Below, one piece after another: positions 48,370 to 63,194 of a DNA stretch of 64,000 bases. Origin of the DNA: Acanthosepion pharaonis (taxonomy: Eukaryota > Mollusca > Cephalopoda > Sepiida > Sepiidae); contig CAHIKZ030005492.1 of NCBI GenBank assembly GCA_903632075.3, positions 1,602,590 through 1,666,589 on the forward strand, in the 5' to 3' direction. Under the pieces are notes generated by a model. That model made no database searches, was not told the DNA's origin, and was given only the letters and a program-made list of their open reading frames with translations. Position 1 is the stretch's first letter. Every line of letters begins with the position of its first letter. The translations under genes were made by a program, and so were the position numbers.

Positions 48370-51300
48370 TATCAACAGAAATTTATCAAGATATTTGGTT
48401 GAGAAAGGAAAAAAATTCTTACTTTCTTTGGCATACTTTCATATTCACAAATCATTTAAAAGGGAAGGGAAAATTCACTAACAAGAACATTAAATTTTTT
48501 CTTGAATACATGTAAAGCCTGAATAATTCACTTGCCCCAACTAATAAACCTGTCTGATCTAAAGAAGTCTTGCAGCAAAATTCTATTGGAGGTACCAAGT
48601 AAATAGAGATTTCAGCAAATTTCATATCAACATAGACAGGTTATCTGATAAAGAGTCCACTGGGTGACATATAAAGACTGAAAACCTAATTACAAAAAAA
48701 GAACAGGTAAAATAAAAATTCAAAGACAAAAAAAAAAACCTCAAAAGATCTTCACCAGGGAAAAACTGAGTTAAAATACAAATCTGTAGAGAACAGTTAA
48801 TTCAAACCAAAACTCTACCACAATTCTCATTTATTTAATAATCTATTGAAGGAAACTTGACAGTATCACAGATCTAAGAGTAAAGCCTGAAGCCAGCTGA
48901 GATTTTTATTACCCAAAGGAAATCTGATCAAGAGATAAGGTAGCTAATCAATTTGACATTCCTTTACATACTGTATGATTGAAATGAGCAATAAAAAGCC
49001 AATGATGAAGAAAGTTTTGCTCTTCTTTGTAACTTTAATTTCCATATAAAATATTCAAAACATGAAATACTCTTTCCACTTAAGCAACTTTACAATAAGT
49101 GAAAATGAGTTTGAAATATAGTTCAGAGTTTAGAAATAAGAGGAAAGTGTGAATCATAACACTAAATATATTGAAACAATATACAAGTGAATAGGAATTT
49201 GATGAAAATATTTTTAAATAGAAACATTAATAAATTTCTTCATTTTATAATTCAGATAATTTAAGACTATTGCTACTTTTAGACTAGTTTCTTAATTTTA
49301 AGAAACAAAGATGATGAAACAAAAACAAACAATAGGAATAAAAAAGAGACAAAAATGAAGAATTTTTATAAAGTAAATATAAAAAGAAAGAAAGTAATAC
49401 AATAGAATTTTTCCATCCTTCAGAAAAAAATACAATTGAATAACAAGGACTAAAATCTTGATTTCTTTCTATCACTTCTTGAGCTTGTTAAGTACAGAAT
49501 ATTATATATACCCATTTGATTAATTATAACTTAGTGCCTATTTGAATTATTCATTTATATTTAGAGAAGCAAAGCAAACATCTTGAACATTTTATGAATG
49601 AGATTTGCTGTTTAATAAATGATAAAACTTTTGTTTATGGATCTAACACTATTGGCTATTTATATAATCATTAATAAAAATAATTTAGAAACAGTATTTC
49701 AGGAAATTGATTTTTATAAAGTTAGTGTTTCAACTCAATAGGAATGATTAAAAATCCATGTAAATCACTAAAAGTGTGGCTGTGTACAAAGCAACGGATT
49801 TTATTTGATTATTAATATGTTGGAGTATAAATGTATTAATAAATTACATTGACAGGCATTAGAAGCAAGTGTGGGATTCTGGTTCCTTACAGCTTATCTG
49901 AAATGATACAAAAGTTCTTTACTTCAACATTTACACCTCCAATTTAGCTTTAATGATTATATAAACAATATTTCCCTAAAGCTCTATAGTATAATAAAGA
50001 CTGAAATGTTCTCTTCAGTTGCAGAAGAAAAAAGGTGACAAATAAAATGAAAAAAAAAAATTTTTTTCAATTAAAAAATAAATTTATTCACAGATCTGGA
50101 TAATCTAAATCATAGTAATTTACTTTTTGAGACGAGTGAATTTAGACTTAATAACATTTTCACTTATCTCCTCAATACAAAAAAAATTCAGTCTGTTATT
50201 ACTGAATTCTTAGTAACTGGTTCCAGAAACAATGATAAAATATAAAACAATATCATTTTAAAATTGTATAAATATGTAAACTATACCCACTGGAACACTA
50301 TTTTATTGTACAGATATAACATTCAAAATAATTATTTAGTGACAGTCAAACTTTTTAATCCAGATTATTAAATATAAATATCAGAGATTTAACTACTTTT
50401 AACCAATGTATTTAATTATCATTATTTACAACGATTTGCCAAACTAGCCATAGAATACCCTGCCATGATACAGACAAAGTCAATTACATTTTTTCTTTTC
50501 CTTTTGTTCTACTACAATTATTTACAAATAAATATCTGAGACTTTTTTAGTAAAAGTTATGGTCATATAAGAAAATAGAGGCAACCACTTGTTGAAAAAT
50601 GATTAAATGAAGCAATAATGTATTTTACCATTTTGGTAGAATTTTTAATTCATGTTCACTTGACAATATTTTCATATTAATCTTTTCCAAAAACAACATT
50701 TTCTACTAAGTAACTTGAATTGTGTTCAGTATTTCACTTCTTGATGTAGGAAAATAGTTTATTAATATTGAAAGTGATTCACTGAAAATATCAAATGAAA
50801 CTATAAATAATAACTGAATTCAGGGTCAGCAAAAAAATTCATATTTAATTAGAATTTATTTAATTACATATGGTTCATCATTATCAATAATGCCCTTACT
50901 ACAACTTACAAGCTAGCTTCATAATAGTATGCTTTGTTTTGTTTGATTTTTGGAAGAAAATCTGTATTGAAGGTAGTTTTCAAGTCCATCTATTTTAAGA
51001 ACTAATCATGATGTAAACTCCAAAATATATGGTAATCAGATGGAGCAAAATTTGGAGAAGACGGGTGTGGAACCACCCCCCTCAACACACACACCTAAGA
51101 TCTTTACTGTATATGACACTGTATTATCCTGATTAGGCATCACTGTTTTGTGATTGAATAAAATGGACCCTTTTTTTCCTTTAGAGTTAACAATTTAGAG
51201 GTAGAAACTATAAATGGATCAAGCCAACAACAATCCCACTTAAACATTTACAGAAATTCTTTTTTTGATCCATTTTTATTGTTTTAGTCTGTTCACCTCC

Positions 51301-52990
51301 ACTAAAGCATTGTTTATATTGTTTTATATTCTTGTAAAATATTAATTTTCCAACACCAGTTACTGTTCAAAAATGGTTAGATACATTTACATGAGTGCAA
51401 ATCTATTTTTGCTTTACAGTTGGCAGTTTTTTTGGAAACTTATTTTACAAGCTTATGCACTTAAATTGTTGCAAATGGTAGTAAACCATTGAATAGCTTG
51501 AATTTATTTTTTAATTTAGATAATTCTCTCATATTAACAGCACTATTTCTATCAAGTTTAAATAAAAACAAGACATTTTAAAATGCGACAACATGACCTG
51601 GTGCATCTCTTAAACTATAATTGTTTTTTCCTAAATCTTTCAAAACACCTCCAGCAACTTCTTTCATTTAAAAGAATCCATCTAAGAAGTACAAATATGT
51701 TAGGTTGTTTCTGCAACATCAAATTTTTTAAGCTCATAACACACTGTATTGTTTTATGTCCTCACTAGACACATCCTCCTTAAAATGAGTCAAGTTAGAA
51801 ACTAAGTTGAATTGTACTATAACAATGTAACACATTTAACAGTGTACTTTCTTGTATTATTATCATTTAGACATTCTACAATCACAAAAATAGCATTAAC
51901 CTCTTGCTGTCAGATTTGGGACGTTATTTATATGATAACCTCATATATTGTTTCAGCTTAAATTTGGTCGGTAACATTTATGCTTTATGTCAAATTATTT
52001 CTCCAAAGATGATCAGAAATATGTCACTACAATGTTTCTATGGAAAAAAAAAGAAAAAAAAACATGTGATCATTTTTTTTTTCATTTTTTTTTTGTTCAC
52101 AGAAACATTGTAGTAAGTTTCTATTAATGTTTTGTTATTCTTATAATAGTTCATGTCAAATGCTTGATCAAACACAGCCTAGATAAGGTGAACCAGAATG
52201 TAGCACATATTTACAGTTAAAAAGACTTCAAACTGTTGCAGTGGTCAATGCTGTAACACTTGATAATGGAAAATCAGCAATGGGAAACTGACTGCTCTGT
52301 TGGTCAGTATAGTCTAACATGTCAAACTAATTTATTATAAAAATCCCTTTCCTTCCACAAACAGGTTTATAAAATCTGTGTGTGTGTGTGTGTGTATTAT
52401 ATAGACAACCATGATGTTTCTATGAGCATAAAGATATTTACATGTGTGTAGAGTCTGTTCTTTGGCCATTCCTATTTAACTGATAGAATATATTTTATAT
52501 CTTTTACTTCTATCCATTAAATGAAAAGGAAAACAAGATATAGCATTTAAAGAATCATAACTGACATGTATGTAATTATATAAACACTTTTACATAACAA
52601 AGTAGCAATAATTTTATCTTCCATTAAAAAAAACAAGAACAAAACCCTGACAAGCATTTTTCTTTTCTTGATATTTTCTGAAAGTCCAGTTGCTGGAAAT
52701 AATCATACTTATCTGGTGATGACTGTGGCTCTCATTTGTACATTCTGAGAGCAACTTTATACTGCAGATAAGGATAATTTCAAAAAATAAAATTGAAGAG
52801 TTCGAAGAGTTTTCATTTGCTAAAATTAACTTCCCTCTAAATTATGAGCAGCAATTAAAAGCATTGATTTTTTTTTCAGATCATTCTTTTTTCCAGGTAG
52901 CAACATTTGTTAATTGTTTCAAAAAGATTTACTATTAAGTTACTCCAGAGACAAAAACATTGCTAACTTCTCACTACTACTGCTATTTTC
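48370..52990. other. AT-rich spacer, nothing recognised
   Basis: About 4.6 kb without a coding motif or repeat border. A (TG)n tract lies at 52376-52395. The region is very AT-rich with many short A and T runs. Confidence 0.5.
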
Positions 52991-53029
52991 ATGGCAAATG
53001 TTCAGGCAAACTGTATTCATTGGTTCCAT

Positions 53030-53330
53030 CAGTTCAGACCTTCACAGGTAAGGACCTGCCACACCATGTACACTGATGTGACTCAGCCTCATTCCCTTCA
53101 TATTCCATTGGTAAGGCAGAAGTTCTACCAAGGCAGCCTCTTTCCTAGAACTTGTGCATTGTGAAAGAAACTCCTGAGAGGATTCTTCCTCAATCACTAC
53201 ACTTAACCTCTTCTGATCTAGAGTCAACTGCTATTTATCCTATATGTTCTCATATGCATTGCTTGTTCTCGCCATTGTTTGCCTTTACAAAACCTCATTA
53301 AATAACTGTCTACCTTGAGTGGATCCTGGG
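53030..53330 (-). other. Unidentified block of higher complexity with a small ORF
   Basis: Against very AT-rich flanks this ~300-base block has balanced composition and a 61-residue minus-strand ORF (53227-53042). The ORF contains VIEEESSQEFLSQC and SHISVHGVAGPYL, with no known motif. It could be a piece of an unrecognised repeat or a decayed exon. No convincing splice sites or second copy were seen in this window. Confidence 0.3.
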
Positions 53331-53399
53331 CCTTCTATTGAGTGAACAATAAAGTAAAGAAAAATATTTTTGAATTTAAGCAATTTGAAAGTAGCAAAC

Positions 53400-55335
53400 A
53401 TTTCAGTTTTCTCATGGAGTCAGTTTTATTTTACTGGGGTCAAGTGGACATAATTGAATGCACATGACACATTGCAAGAATACAATAGACCACATGAGCA
53501 ACACTGGTAAATAAAAGATTAAAATAGAAAACAATACTGGAATTTAAGCATTGGGCACCACTGTTTATGTGAATTACATATATGAATATATATTAGATAA
53601 GGACCCCTACACATGTCTTTATCTATTAAAATATGAAAAAAAAAAAAAAAAAAAAAAAAAGAAAGTTATATTAGTGTCAGTTTAATTGGATTTTATCCTC
53701 AGGATTTTTTCAGATATCATTTGAAATGTTTTTTATTTTATTTTTTTTCTTTGTAATGAACTGGCACTCAATAGAAGTGAACACAAGACCTTTACAAAGT
53801 TCTTACTTGAATTAGATGTGAGCTCTTGACTAATAAGACATACAGGAAAATTATGTATGAACAGCTCATTAGAGCATGCTCTCTTAAAAGAGAAAATAAT
53901 ATGGAAAGAAAAAATAATAAAAGGAGTGAAAAAGAAAAAAGAAATTGCCAATAGATTTATTCTCTTATTACTTCACTTGTTATGTACTGAATAGAAGCTA
54001 ATCGTGTTAGTGCCTGTGTGCAGCTGCTTACATCTCAGTATTATTGTGTATGTTTATACAGATGTGAGTATTTAACATTTCTAAGAGAGCTAGGGTGTGT
54101 GCATCACACACATCATATGCATGCAAAATGAAAGCATCTCTGATGCTAGAGTATAAAAGCAACTTCTTATGTAAGTGGATACATCTATATTAAAGTGCTA
54201 GCCAGGGTACACGGTGAAAACAAGTGTTTATATTTCATGCATACATTAAATATAAAGATTTAAGATCAGAAGTTTAAGCAAGATTTGTGATGTCAGCAGC
54301 CTGAGAGTGCATGTACAATACGGTGGCAAACAAAAGAAATGTGAAACCTAATTAAAATTACAATTTATCTAAATTTTAATTATTTAATAATAGATATTTA
54401 TTTATATTATATATATTTATATGATTCATCTCTGGTCATTCAGGACTGTAGTGTATTTACATTGACACAGTAAAAGGGGAGATATAGATCTGAATGTATG
54501 GTGATGCTGAAAATAGGGCATGCAAAAGTTATCAGCCATTAGAGGAAAATAACATGATTATATAATAAGTTTCAATTTGACATAGGATGGAATATAAATT
54601 CAACATTGTTTAATTGGGAACATTCTGAAGTTTCTCTTAATTGTAAATCCCAAAATGCTACAAGTTTTTTGTTATAACCACAGGTTTTCAGTTCTCTCCA
54701 GATTCAATTATGTCAAATTCAGGACTTTAGGCAGGCCAATTTTAGAACATTGTAATATCTTCAACAGTAAGAAACTTCTTTGTTGCATGTGGCAAGGTGC
54801 TTTGGTCTTACTGGAATATTTCCTTTTCTACTATATATGGTAACAAATGGGATCTTAGCAAAAATTATGTATTTTTCCCTGTTCTGTATTTCATTGAGTT
54901 TTATCAACTTGAATTATTGCTTTTGGTGTTAAAACCATTTGACCACTGAATTTTACAATTTTCATTGTGTAGAGTGCAGCAGAAATACCTCCCTCATAAT
55001 AGTAAGACAATAACTAGATTAAGACATAATGCCAATCATGTCTTATCATTATGTGTGTGGAGTGAATAGCCATAGTCAAATGCTAAAATAAATAACAGAA
55101 CTGTTCAAAAAACAGAATTGACAAAGTTTGTAATAAGAGAAAGAAAAAAACAGGAACAGGGCAAAAATATAAAGTAAGTAAACAATATATGCAAGACAAA
55201 TAAACAATAATATGGCAAAAAGTTCACAAGCTAAGAATTAGCATTGACACAAAAAAGCAAGATTGGACAAGTAAATGTAGCATTCTGACTTCAAGACAGA
55301 TCAGTACTGAGTCAAATAAAACTGTAAACCAGCCT
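53400..55335. other. AT-rich spacer, nothing recognised
   Basis: Contains a long A run at 53636-53660. No gene was recognised. Confidence 0.45.
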
Positions 55336-55340
55336 ATTTT

Positions 55341-55405
55341 ATTGGCTAAGAAAAAAATCCCAGCATGCCTTTATAAAAGGGGAGGGGCAAGTGTTTTGCA
55401 GTCTG
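55341..55405 (+). promoter_or_regulatory. Candidate TATA-type core promoter
   Basis: An inverted CCAAT box (ATTGG, 55341-55345) lies 26 bp before a consensus TATA box (TATAAAAG, 55372-55379). A G-rich stretch follows. About 25-30 bp downstream is an initiator-like GCAGTCT (55399-55405). A short ORF, MCEVFLPTLSILNYF, starts at 55433 but has no known motif. Spacing fits an RNA polymerase II core promoter, but such motif clusters also arise by chance in AT-rich DNA. Confidence 0.25.
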
Positions 55406-55459
55406 AATGACTACAAAAGATTGGAATCAACAATGTGTGAGGTATTTCTGCCTACCCTG

Positions 55460-58400
55460 TCTATCTTGAATTATTTCTTGTACCAATTAGTTTTTGGATA
55501 TGTAGAATGTAGTTCAATTTATTATCACTAAATATTAGTGTTACTCATTTTACATTATCTTATAACACATGCTTTTTAGCCAGTCTTTTATTTATTCAAT
55601 GTTTTGAGGTTAGTGGTGGCATTTTCATTTCAATGCATCCATTTAGATTATTTTGGCAAAATTTAACATTCTAAAAATATCTCTGTAAAACAATAAAACT
55701 TACTGAGTATGTAGACAATAATAACGGTGCAAGGAGAAAAACTGTCCTTCTGATATACATTTCTTTTTTTATTTTTTACAGGTACACATGTTAAATTTTG
55801 TTATTTCTATATAGTATCATTACACTTCACTAATAATGTTGCTTCATCCATTATTTGACAAGATGTCAACTTGAGGTTAGATATTGATAATCTAACTAGT
55901 TTTATTTCTTTTATCCAATTTTGAAGGGGCTACTAGTATTTGTCTTAACCAAAACACTCCCAGCATGAACATTGCTTCTTCTGGAGGATTTGGAAAATGC
56001 CTAGAGATTCTAAATTTCTTGGTGACTTCCTGTTAACTTATTGTTAGTGATATTTTGATGATCTTCATCTTCTTCTCCAAATTCATACTTCCCATTATGA
56101 AATTTAAATAAGCAATACTAAAAAAAAAAACAAAAAAAACAAGTCAAAGGGTCCAAAGTTTATGTAGTCTATATTTATTAGAAAATAGAAATTTGCATAT
56201 GTATTTTAATCTGTAAAGATGTTAAAACCATTTTCTGTCACTTTCAATCACTATGCATTCAGATTTGTATCTTCCCTTATACTGTAGCAATGTAAATGCT
56301 GCAAATTGCACTAAAATCTTGAATGACCACAGATACTACACTTGAAGATACATTGTTGAAGAATTGTAGTAAAAATTAAACAAATTGATATATTAGCAAT
56401 TTTGTTCACCACTGTATATGAAAAGAAGGCTATATATATATATATATATATATATATGTAGAAAGAGAAATATGAGGGATACCTCATGCCTCTTCTTCTG
56501 CAAATCTTACTTTGAACAGATATTTTTGCAAACTATATATACAAATTATTTTGCAGGTTTATAATTTACTAATGATAACTAGAGCATTTATTTTACATAT
56601 ATATAAAGTTGTAGCATCTGTCTGTTTATTTATTATCAAACTCCTCCTAGAGTTTTGAAGATAGACCCCCATAACCATATATATTCTGAAAGTACATTAC
56701 CCAGGGTATTTTGGATAAGTATATTTCATTTTGATCAAAGGGGTACTAAAGCACAAACCTCCCACTGATTTTTTCCCTTTGATTTAAATTAAATTTAGAT
56801 TTGAACAAAGAAATGACTCCTATCCAAAATATAGAAGGAGAAAGCCAGAAGATTGAAGTCACATTGGCAAGATCACCAAGTAATATTGAAATGTATCATT
56901 TTTCTCCACAAATTATAACAATGATTTAAAAATCAAGCATTTTCTTATGAAAAAAACTGTGACATGCAGCAAGGCACGGGTAATTCAGTAACAAATGTTT
57001 TTCAACATAATCTCCTCCTTTGTTAATGCATTTAATCATACACTTCTCCATTAATCACATACATGAAACATTATAGTGAACATTTCACATCAAGATTCAG
57101 CTAATATTCCTATCAAGCTACTTACTGATCCACCCTCACATGCACACAGCCGAAAAATCTTATTATTTATAACTGCCCTCTATCAGAGTGGTAATGAATC
57201 GATAGTTTTTGTATGAGGGACATGAACTAAATGCTTTTTGGTAAAAGCAAAACAGGTGCATATTTCATAATGTAAACAAAATCATTTTTAAATAGAACAT
57301 GAAACTGAATATAATTTATGGGCCACTATTTAACATCGTTTAATATTTACTTGGAAATCATTATTGACACGATAAAAAGGAACTGACTCTAAGATTATTT
57401 CAATAGACAAAAAAAAAATATAGTCAATATTTTCTTAAAATCCTTTCATTAAGAAAGAAATCAACATTTTTGTCAAGATTTGTAATAAAAATACAGACAA
57501 GAACTGGTAAGACATTTGGAAATAATTTATAATAAAAATCCTTTTTATAGTATAATCCTCATCTTCATTCATGGTGTCATGAGATTTTACCAAGACATTT
57601 TAATGATAGGACATCCTTTTCTTACAGATGGTTGCAATCATCATTCACCTTAAGGTTTATCAATACACTTACTGAGGTTAAAGTTACCCTGACCCAGTAG
57701 ATTTGGATTAGTTTGAGGGAAAAAATCTGTAATTGTAACCTGTAATCCCTGGAGCTAAGCATTCCTATAACCTATGCTGATTTAAAGACAAGCAAACAAT
57801 GGAAAGTAACTATCTATTGTGCAGTGTAACAAATAATTGTCAAAAGATTTAAATCTGTAAGGAGAGAATACTGGTTGTTGCCAGGTGTATGAATAGAATA
57901 AGAGACAATAGCAAGAGAGATCCTTTTAGATACAGAAACAAACAAAAAAAATAGGATCCATTGACCCATTTTACAGAAAGACCTGCTAAAAATAACATTA
58001 ATGCTTTTATCTCCAACAAATACAGTCAACATTATGAGCATGTAAATTGTTTTATAGCTTTCCATCAGTGGGATAATAAGAATAAGTATTAACCTATTTT
58101 TTATTACTTGAACATTAATTAACTTTGAACACTTGTAGCAGTTCTTTGTTTTGATGTATAAGTAAAATATATATCAAAATATAAAAAAAATTATATTGTT
58201 ATATGAAACTAATACTAAAGTCTTTGTGATTATGATCTTACATCTAGTGCCAATCCTGCCTTGCTTGGCGTGAAAAAAAAAAAAAAGAATCAAATGACAT
58301 GATTATTAATGGTATTGTGTTGTGAAAGGTATTATTATATGTAGCTTCACAGATTCACAATACCTAGGATTTAAAATGAATTTATAAAAATGAAGTCATT

Positions 58401-60880
58401 CTTGAAGCTTTTATTTTAGTTTTAATTTCAAGCTGATAGATTAAATTTAATATTTCCAATAAGTCAAATACTTTTTCTGTATTTCAAAATTAATTTAAAT
58501 TAACTGGAAATTTTTGTTTTGAAATTGCAGAAATTTTGTATTTTAGCACCATTTTTAGCCACCTGTCATCAGAATGTAATTCTCTTCATTAAAATTTTTT
58601 TCCAAAAGTAAGATATACTTTTCTGAAACTTTTACTATAATCATGAATAATATTTTCACTATACATGATTACTTCTGCTATGATTACTAAATATATTTAT
58701 ATAAATATATATATATTTTTTTATACATGATTTCTCACTTGAAGTTTAGTTGTACGGCAAACTTACTTTTTATGTACAGTAATGTGTTCTGCTATAGTTA
58801 AATTGCTTTTGTAATGTTTTATAATGTACTGATACCTTGCTTTAAACATTACATGCTTAATATGTTAACATATACCCTGTTGAAATGGAGGTGCATTTTT
58901 ATGCCTGTGTATCTTTTATGGTATCAAACATGTTACTTAAATGTACACCTAACTAATGTTTTATAAATCATATAAACTCAGTTTACTTTGCTTTTGGTTT
59001 CTTCTTCCAAATATAAAAAAAACATGGAAAAATTTAGTTTCTCTTACCGAAGAGTAACAGTGTCACTGAATAGATTATATCAGTTATGATTTCAGAATTC
59101 TATTTTGTGAAAGATAATATAAAAATGATATAGTCTATTCTCAAAATATAGTATTACATTTAATAGTATATATTTTCAGAATATGCTTTTTTTTATATAC
59201 CTTTTCATTTTATTTGCTTATTTATTCCTATATTGCCAAATAGATATTCCTTGATGATACCCACCTCAATCTTGGAAGTTTCCACTGAAAAAAAAAAAAA
59301 AAAAAAAAAGATGTGGACTAATACTTAAAATGATTTTTCAGTCAGATCCTGGTAGTGGTGAGATTTTCAATACTGTAGGTGCATGAATGAATCAGTTTTC
59401 CTATACATGGAGGTCATTTCTTTTATACGATTTTGAAAACCTTGAGAATTCTATTTGAATCCTATTATTAAATGCAATCCTCTTTCTCTTCATCCATCTT
59501 AGACTTTCAGTGAAAACATTTGTCAAAGCTTAAAATTGAATTCTTTTGATATATTAAAAATACAAGTTTAAAATATCAAAATGGATGAAACTGAAATGGT
59601 TGCAAAACCTGTTCAAGGACGATGACTGCCTAAATAATTGCGTCAACTCAGGATTTATGTTTAAGTTTCTTAACTTGATTCTGAGTAAAACATTTAAAAA
59701 TATGAATTGCTGCATTTGAAGTTTTGAAGAGTTTAGCTTTTATTAGAATTTATAAAGCACTATAAACAAATAAATGGCTGATAGAAAATTTTATCAGGTG
59801 AAACATTTTTTACATTCATTTTTGGCAGTTATTTATCAAAAATAAATAAAAATACGAATGTAGATAATTACATTTTAATAACACTACAAGTAAAAAATAA
59901 AATAATCCTTGAATAAAACCATACTTCCCATTAGTATATGTCATATGATCTTACTCTGTATATCATAAAAGTTTAAAGTTCTAGAATGGCTTTTATCTCA
60001 AATATTTACTGTTCTACATTAATTTTTGGAAATTCTTTTATTGTTCATATATGGCTTGAGCCCAGCACATGTAATATAGTTTTGAAAGAATATTATTTTT
60101 CATGTTAATTTTTCTCTCGCAAATACATGAGGCTAGTCTAAAGAGAAATAGTTATATATTTCCCTGCCTTTACAAGAAGTTTGTTATTTGAACCCTGGCA
60201 ACAAGCAAGGATTTCAAATGCAGATTAACATAATATTGTCTTACACCACATATTTAACCCCTATTTAGCCAAACTGTATATGAAGTTCAGTTCATGTTTG
60301 GATATGAGGTTTTTTTCAATGAGTTATATTGTCTCAAGACATTTAAGAAATCCAGTGGCAAATTTATACAAAACTACAAAATTTTTATAATAAAAACTTG
60401 TTTTTGAAACTTTTATATTCTAAAAACTAAAACAAAATTTTCAGATGAGAACAAATTGTCTGGATCAAGGTAATTACATAAGAGGAAATTAATCTCTAGC
60501 AAAGTTGGCTCAAAAATAGATCCAATCATGAACAAATCTTAAAGCCAAATAGCAAGTAAATTTGTATTTCTTTTAGCTGATGAGTCAATTGTACAAAAAT
60601 AGATTTTTATATCACTTTGCCATTCAAATCACTGAGAAGTTGATTTATTGTTGCTTATGAACTCTAAGAACTGGTAGTTTAATCTTCATATTCCGAGGAA
60701 ACAAATTATAAATGTATTAAAAATTCAGACAGAAAGTTTAAGCAGCTATTAACAGTGATCTTGTGTATTAATGAAGTTTGCTTTATTTGTTTGAATTTGA
60801 AAAACAAAGAACATAATTATCTAGTACATTAACTCCTTTTAACAGGTACCTAATACTAATGGATGATACATGTATGCTTG
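55460..60880. other. AT-rich spacer, nothing recognised
   Basis: About 5.4 kb without a recognised gene or transposon. It has a (TA)n tract at 56431-56457, TA-rich sequence near 58695-58716 and an A run at 59288-59309. Confidence 0.5.
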
Positions 60881-60892
60881 CTGAATAATATG

Positions 60893-61217
60893 ATTTTGTT
60901 TATTTTATTTGATCTAAATATTTTGAATGCATTTGTAGGCCTTTACTGTTGGTCATTTTGCTATAAAATTGTATTGCTGGTCATTTTATTATCAATAGGT
61001 GTTGGTAATTTTTTAATATGAAAATGTATTTCTGGTATTTTTACTATAAAAAAAATGTATTTTTATACTTTCATATTGTTTTGTTTTTAGGTTCACTATT
61101 TGTCCATAGTTGGGACCATAACAGGTGTTATCTCTCTAGGTCAGAGTGTACCTGAGTGCAATCTCCTGATCAGAGACCTTGCTACCAGATGTAGTTTATT
61201 ATCATGCCCAGAACTAA
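60893..61217 (-). mobile_element. SINE-like element, copy 3
   Basis: A diverged copy of the 45973-46420 family, flanked by the 10-bp repeat GAATAATATG at 60883-60892 and 61218-61227. It keeps the T-rich left end, shortened tandem units (TATTGCTGGTCATTTT type) and the unique part with CATAGTTGGGACCATAACAG, GGTCAGAGTGTACCTGAG and ATGTAGTTTATTATC. It is more diverged than copy 2. Confidence 0.65.
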
Positions 61218-61234
61218 GAATAATATGGAGAAGA

Positions 61235-61880
61235 ACATAATTCCATGTGCTCTTGGTATTACTTAAGTTTGAAACTAAAATAAAGGTTTATATAATAATT
61301 ACAAATATTTACTCTACATCAGTAACTGCTTACAAGGACAGTACATTCCTAGCTGGAAGGATCAAGATAGAAAGACTTATAATAAAATATTCCAAGACAT
61401 ACATGAATTTTGCAAAGTAACATTCATTAGAATAAAAAAAAATGAGCAAAATATTAAAATCAGAAGACCACCAGCCACCAAACCAAAGGCCTAAAGTTTA
61501 AAAACTGTAAAAAGCAACATAAAAAAAAAGAGATGGCAAAAATACATCTTTCTATAACCAAGTTGAATGGTATTTTCTGTTTCTACAAGATAATCCTTTA
61601 CCTTGTGGAAATGACCATTCAAGATTTGCATAATTAAAGAAACTAATTAGTGTGTAATTTCAACAATGTTTGTCAGTTAATTAGCCAGAAGCTGCGTTAT
61701 GCCTACAGGACAACCTGCAAAAGAAGACTTCTTTGGTTTATCAGGTTTATAACATGATGATGCAGTCAAACCTGCAGCAGCAACTAGTAACTAATAAACA
61801 TTACTGTTCAGTGGTATAGCAAATTCACTTCTATTTCAAATAGTAATGCAAAACTACTGTCATCATACCTACCTGTAATT
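61235..61880. other. AT-rich spacer, nothing recognised
   Basis: No motif was found. Confidence 0.45.
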
Positions 61881-61883
61881 TTG

Positions 61884-61921
61884 TTGTGTGTGTGTACACA
61901 CACACACACACACACACACAT

Positions 61922-61980
<59 letters not shown>
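61884..61980. repeat. Compound (GT)n(AC)n(TA)n microsatellite
   Basis: About 10 bases of GT, about 35 of AC and then over 50 of TA. GT followed by AC makes a potential hairpin. Confidence 0.95.
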
Positions 61981-61984
<4 letters not shown>

Positions 61985-61985
<1 letters not shown>

Positions 61986-63050
61986 GCTGTTTTTTTTCCT
62001 TTGCATAAGTTGAATTAAACACCAATGAAACTTAAATATTTTTTATTAAGTTTCCTAGCATCTATGTATTTGATATCAAGACTCAGCTTGTATAAGTATT
62101 GTCTGAATTTTACATGATTTAGGTTTTCATAAGTTATTTTCAAACAAAGATTATATTAGTTTTGTTAAAAGATACACTTTAAGTCTTTAAATTTATTTAG
62201 GGGTTATGTAACACATTGGTTTCAATGTCACACCTTTGTGGTATGCTTTTATAACATTTATGGTATACTTTTACTTTTATACACTTATAAAAGCATAGTT
62301 AATATATCTATTCTGAAGTTAATTTGTTTTTTTGACTTGTAGTACTTGTAGCTATTTTTTTTTAGAATTTACATGGTATAATATTTTGTGTTACATATCT
62401 ATATATAATCTATTAGATTTCTTGTAGTGTTTTTTGTTGTGTTAGTTGATGCATGATTTAATAGAACTGTTATTAGATAAATGGTAAGTTAGAATTGTGT
62501 AATCACTGAATTTCTTAACTATATAAAATTAGTTAATGAAATAAGCAGCAAATGGAGCTACTTTATTTTCAATGCTCGCATATAAAAGCAATGTTTTCAG
62601 ATATAATCAGTTTTACATAGTGGTCAAGTAAAATTCTAAACTATAATAAATTTCGTATTTTAAAAACAGTATTGTTAACAGAATTTTATTAGTAAGATAA
62701 AATTTACTTGGAAAAAAAAAAAAAAAATTGTTGCATTTATTTACCCTATACATTTTTCTGATGGCATATCAATAATCACACGCAAACCATAATAGCAAAT
62801 ATAGATTGACTTTTTTGTTTGATGTTTGAAATGAGTTGTCATTATGCATTGATTTACTCAAAGTTTTATTCTTATCTTGTTCATTGTACACTATAGACAA
62901 TATTTTGGTTATTTATTCTCCAGCCATGTTCAGATGTTTGTTTTGGTTGTCATATAGTATCTCAGTTGTTCCTTGTTTATATCATGATGTTTCTTGTTTG
63001 TCCCTGCTAAACTAGGATAATATGTAGATTTCATAACCTGATTCAGAGAT
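61985..63050. other. AT-rich spacer, nothing recognised
   Basis: T-rich sequence without a coding signal; an A run lies at 62712-62727. Confidence 0.45.
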
Positions 63051-63054
63051 TTTT

Positions 63055-63190
63055 TTTGTTTTGGGGGTTCACAATTTGCCCATAGCTGGGACCCTAACAG
63101 GTGTTACCACTGTGGGTCAGGGTGGACCTGAGAGCAACATCAATTAAGAGGTGGTTCCACATCCCTCAAAACTCAATCTCTTCTAGGTGA
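63055..63190 (-). mobile_element. SINE-like element, copy 4 (partial)
   Basis: Only the unique part of the family: CCATAGCTGGGACCCTAACA, GGGTCAGGGTGGACCTGAG and CATCAATTAAGAGGTGGTTC. It matches 46260-46370 closely. Tandem units and both ends are missing and no target duplication was found. Confidence 0.65.
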
Positions 63191-63194
63191 TTGC

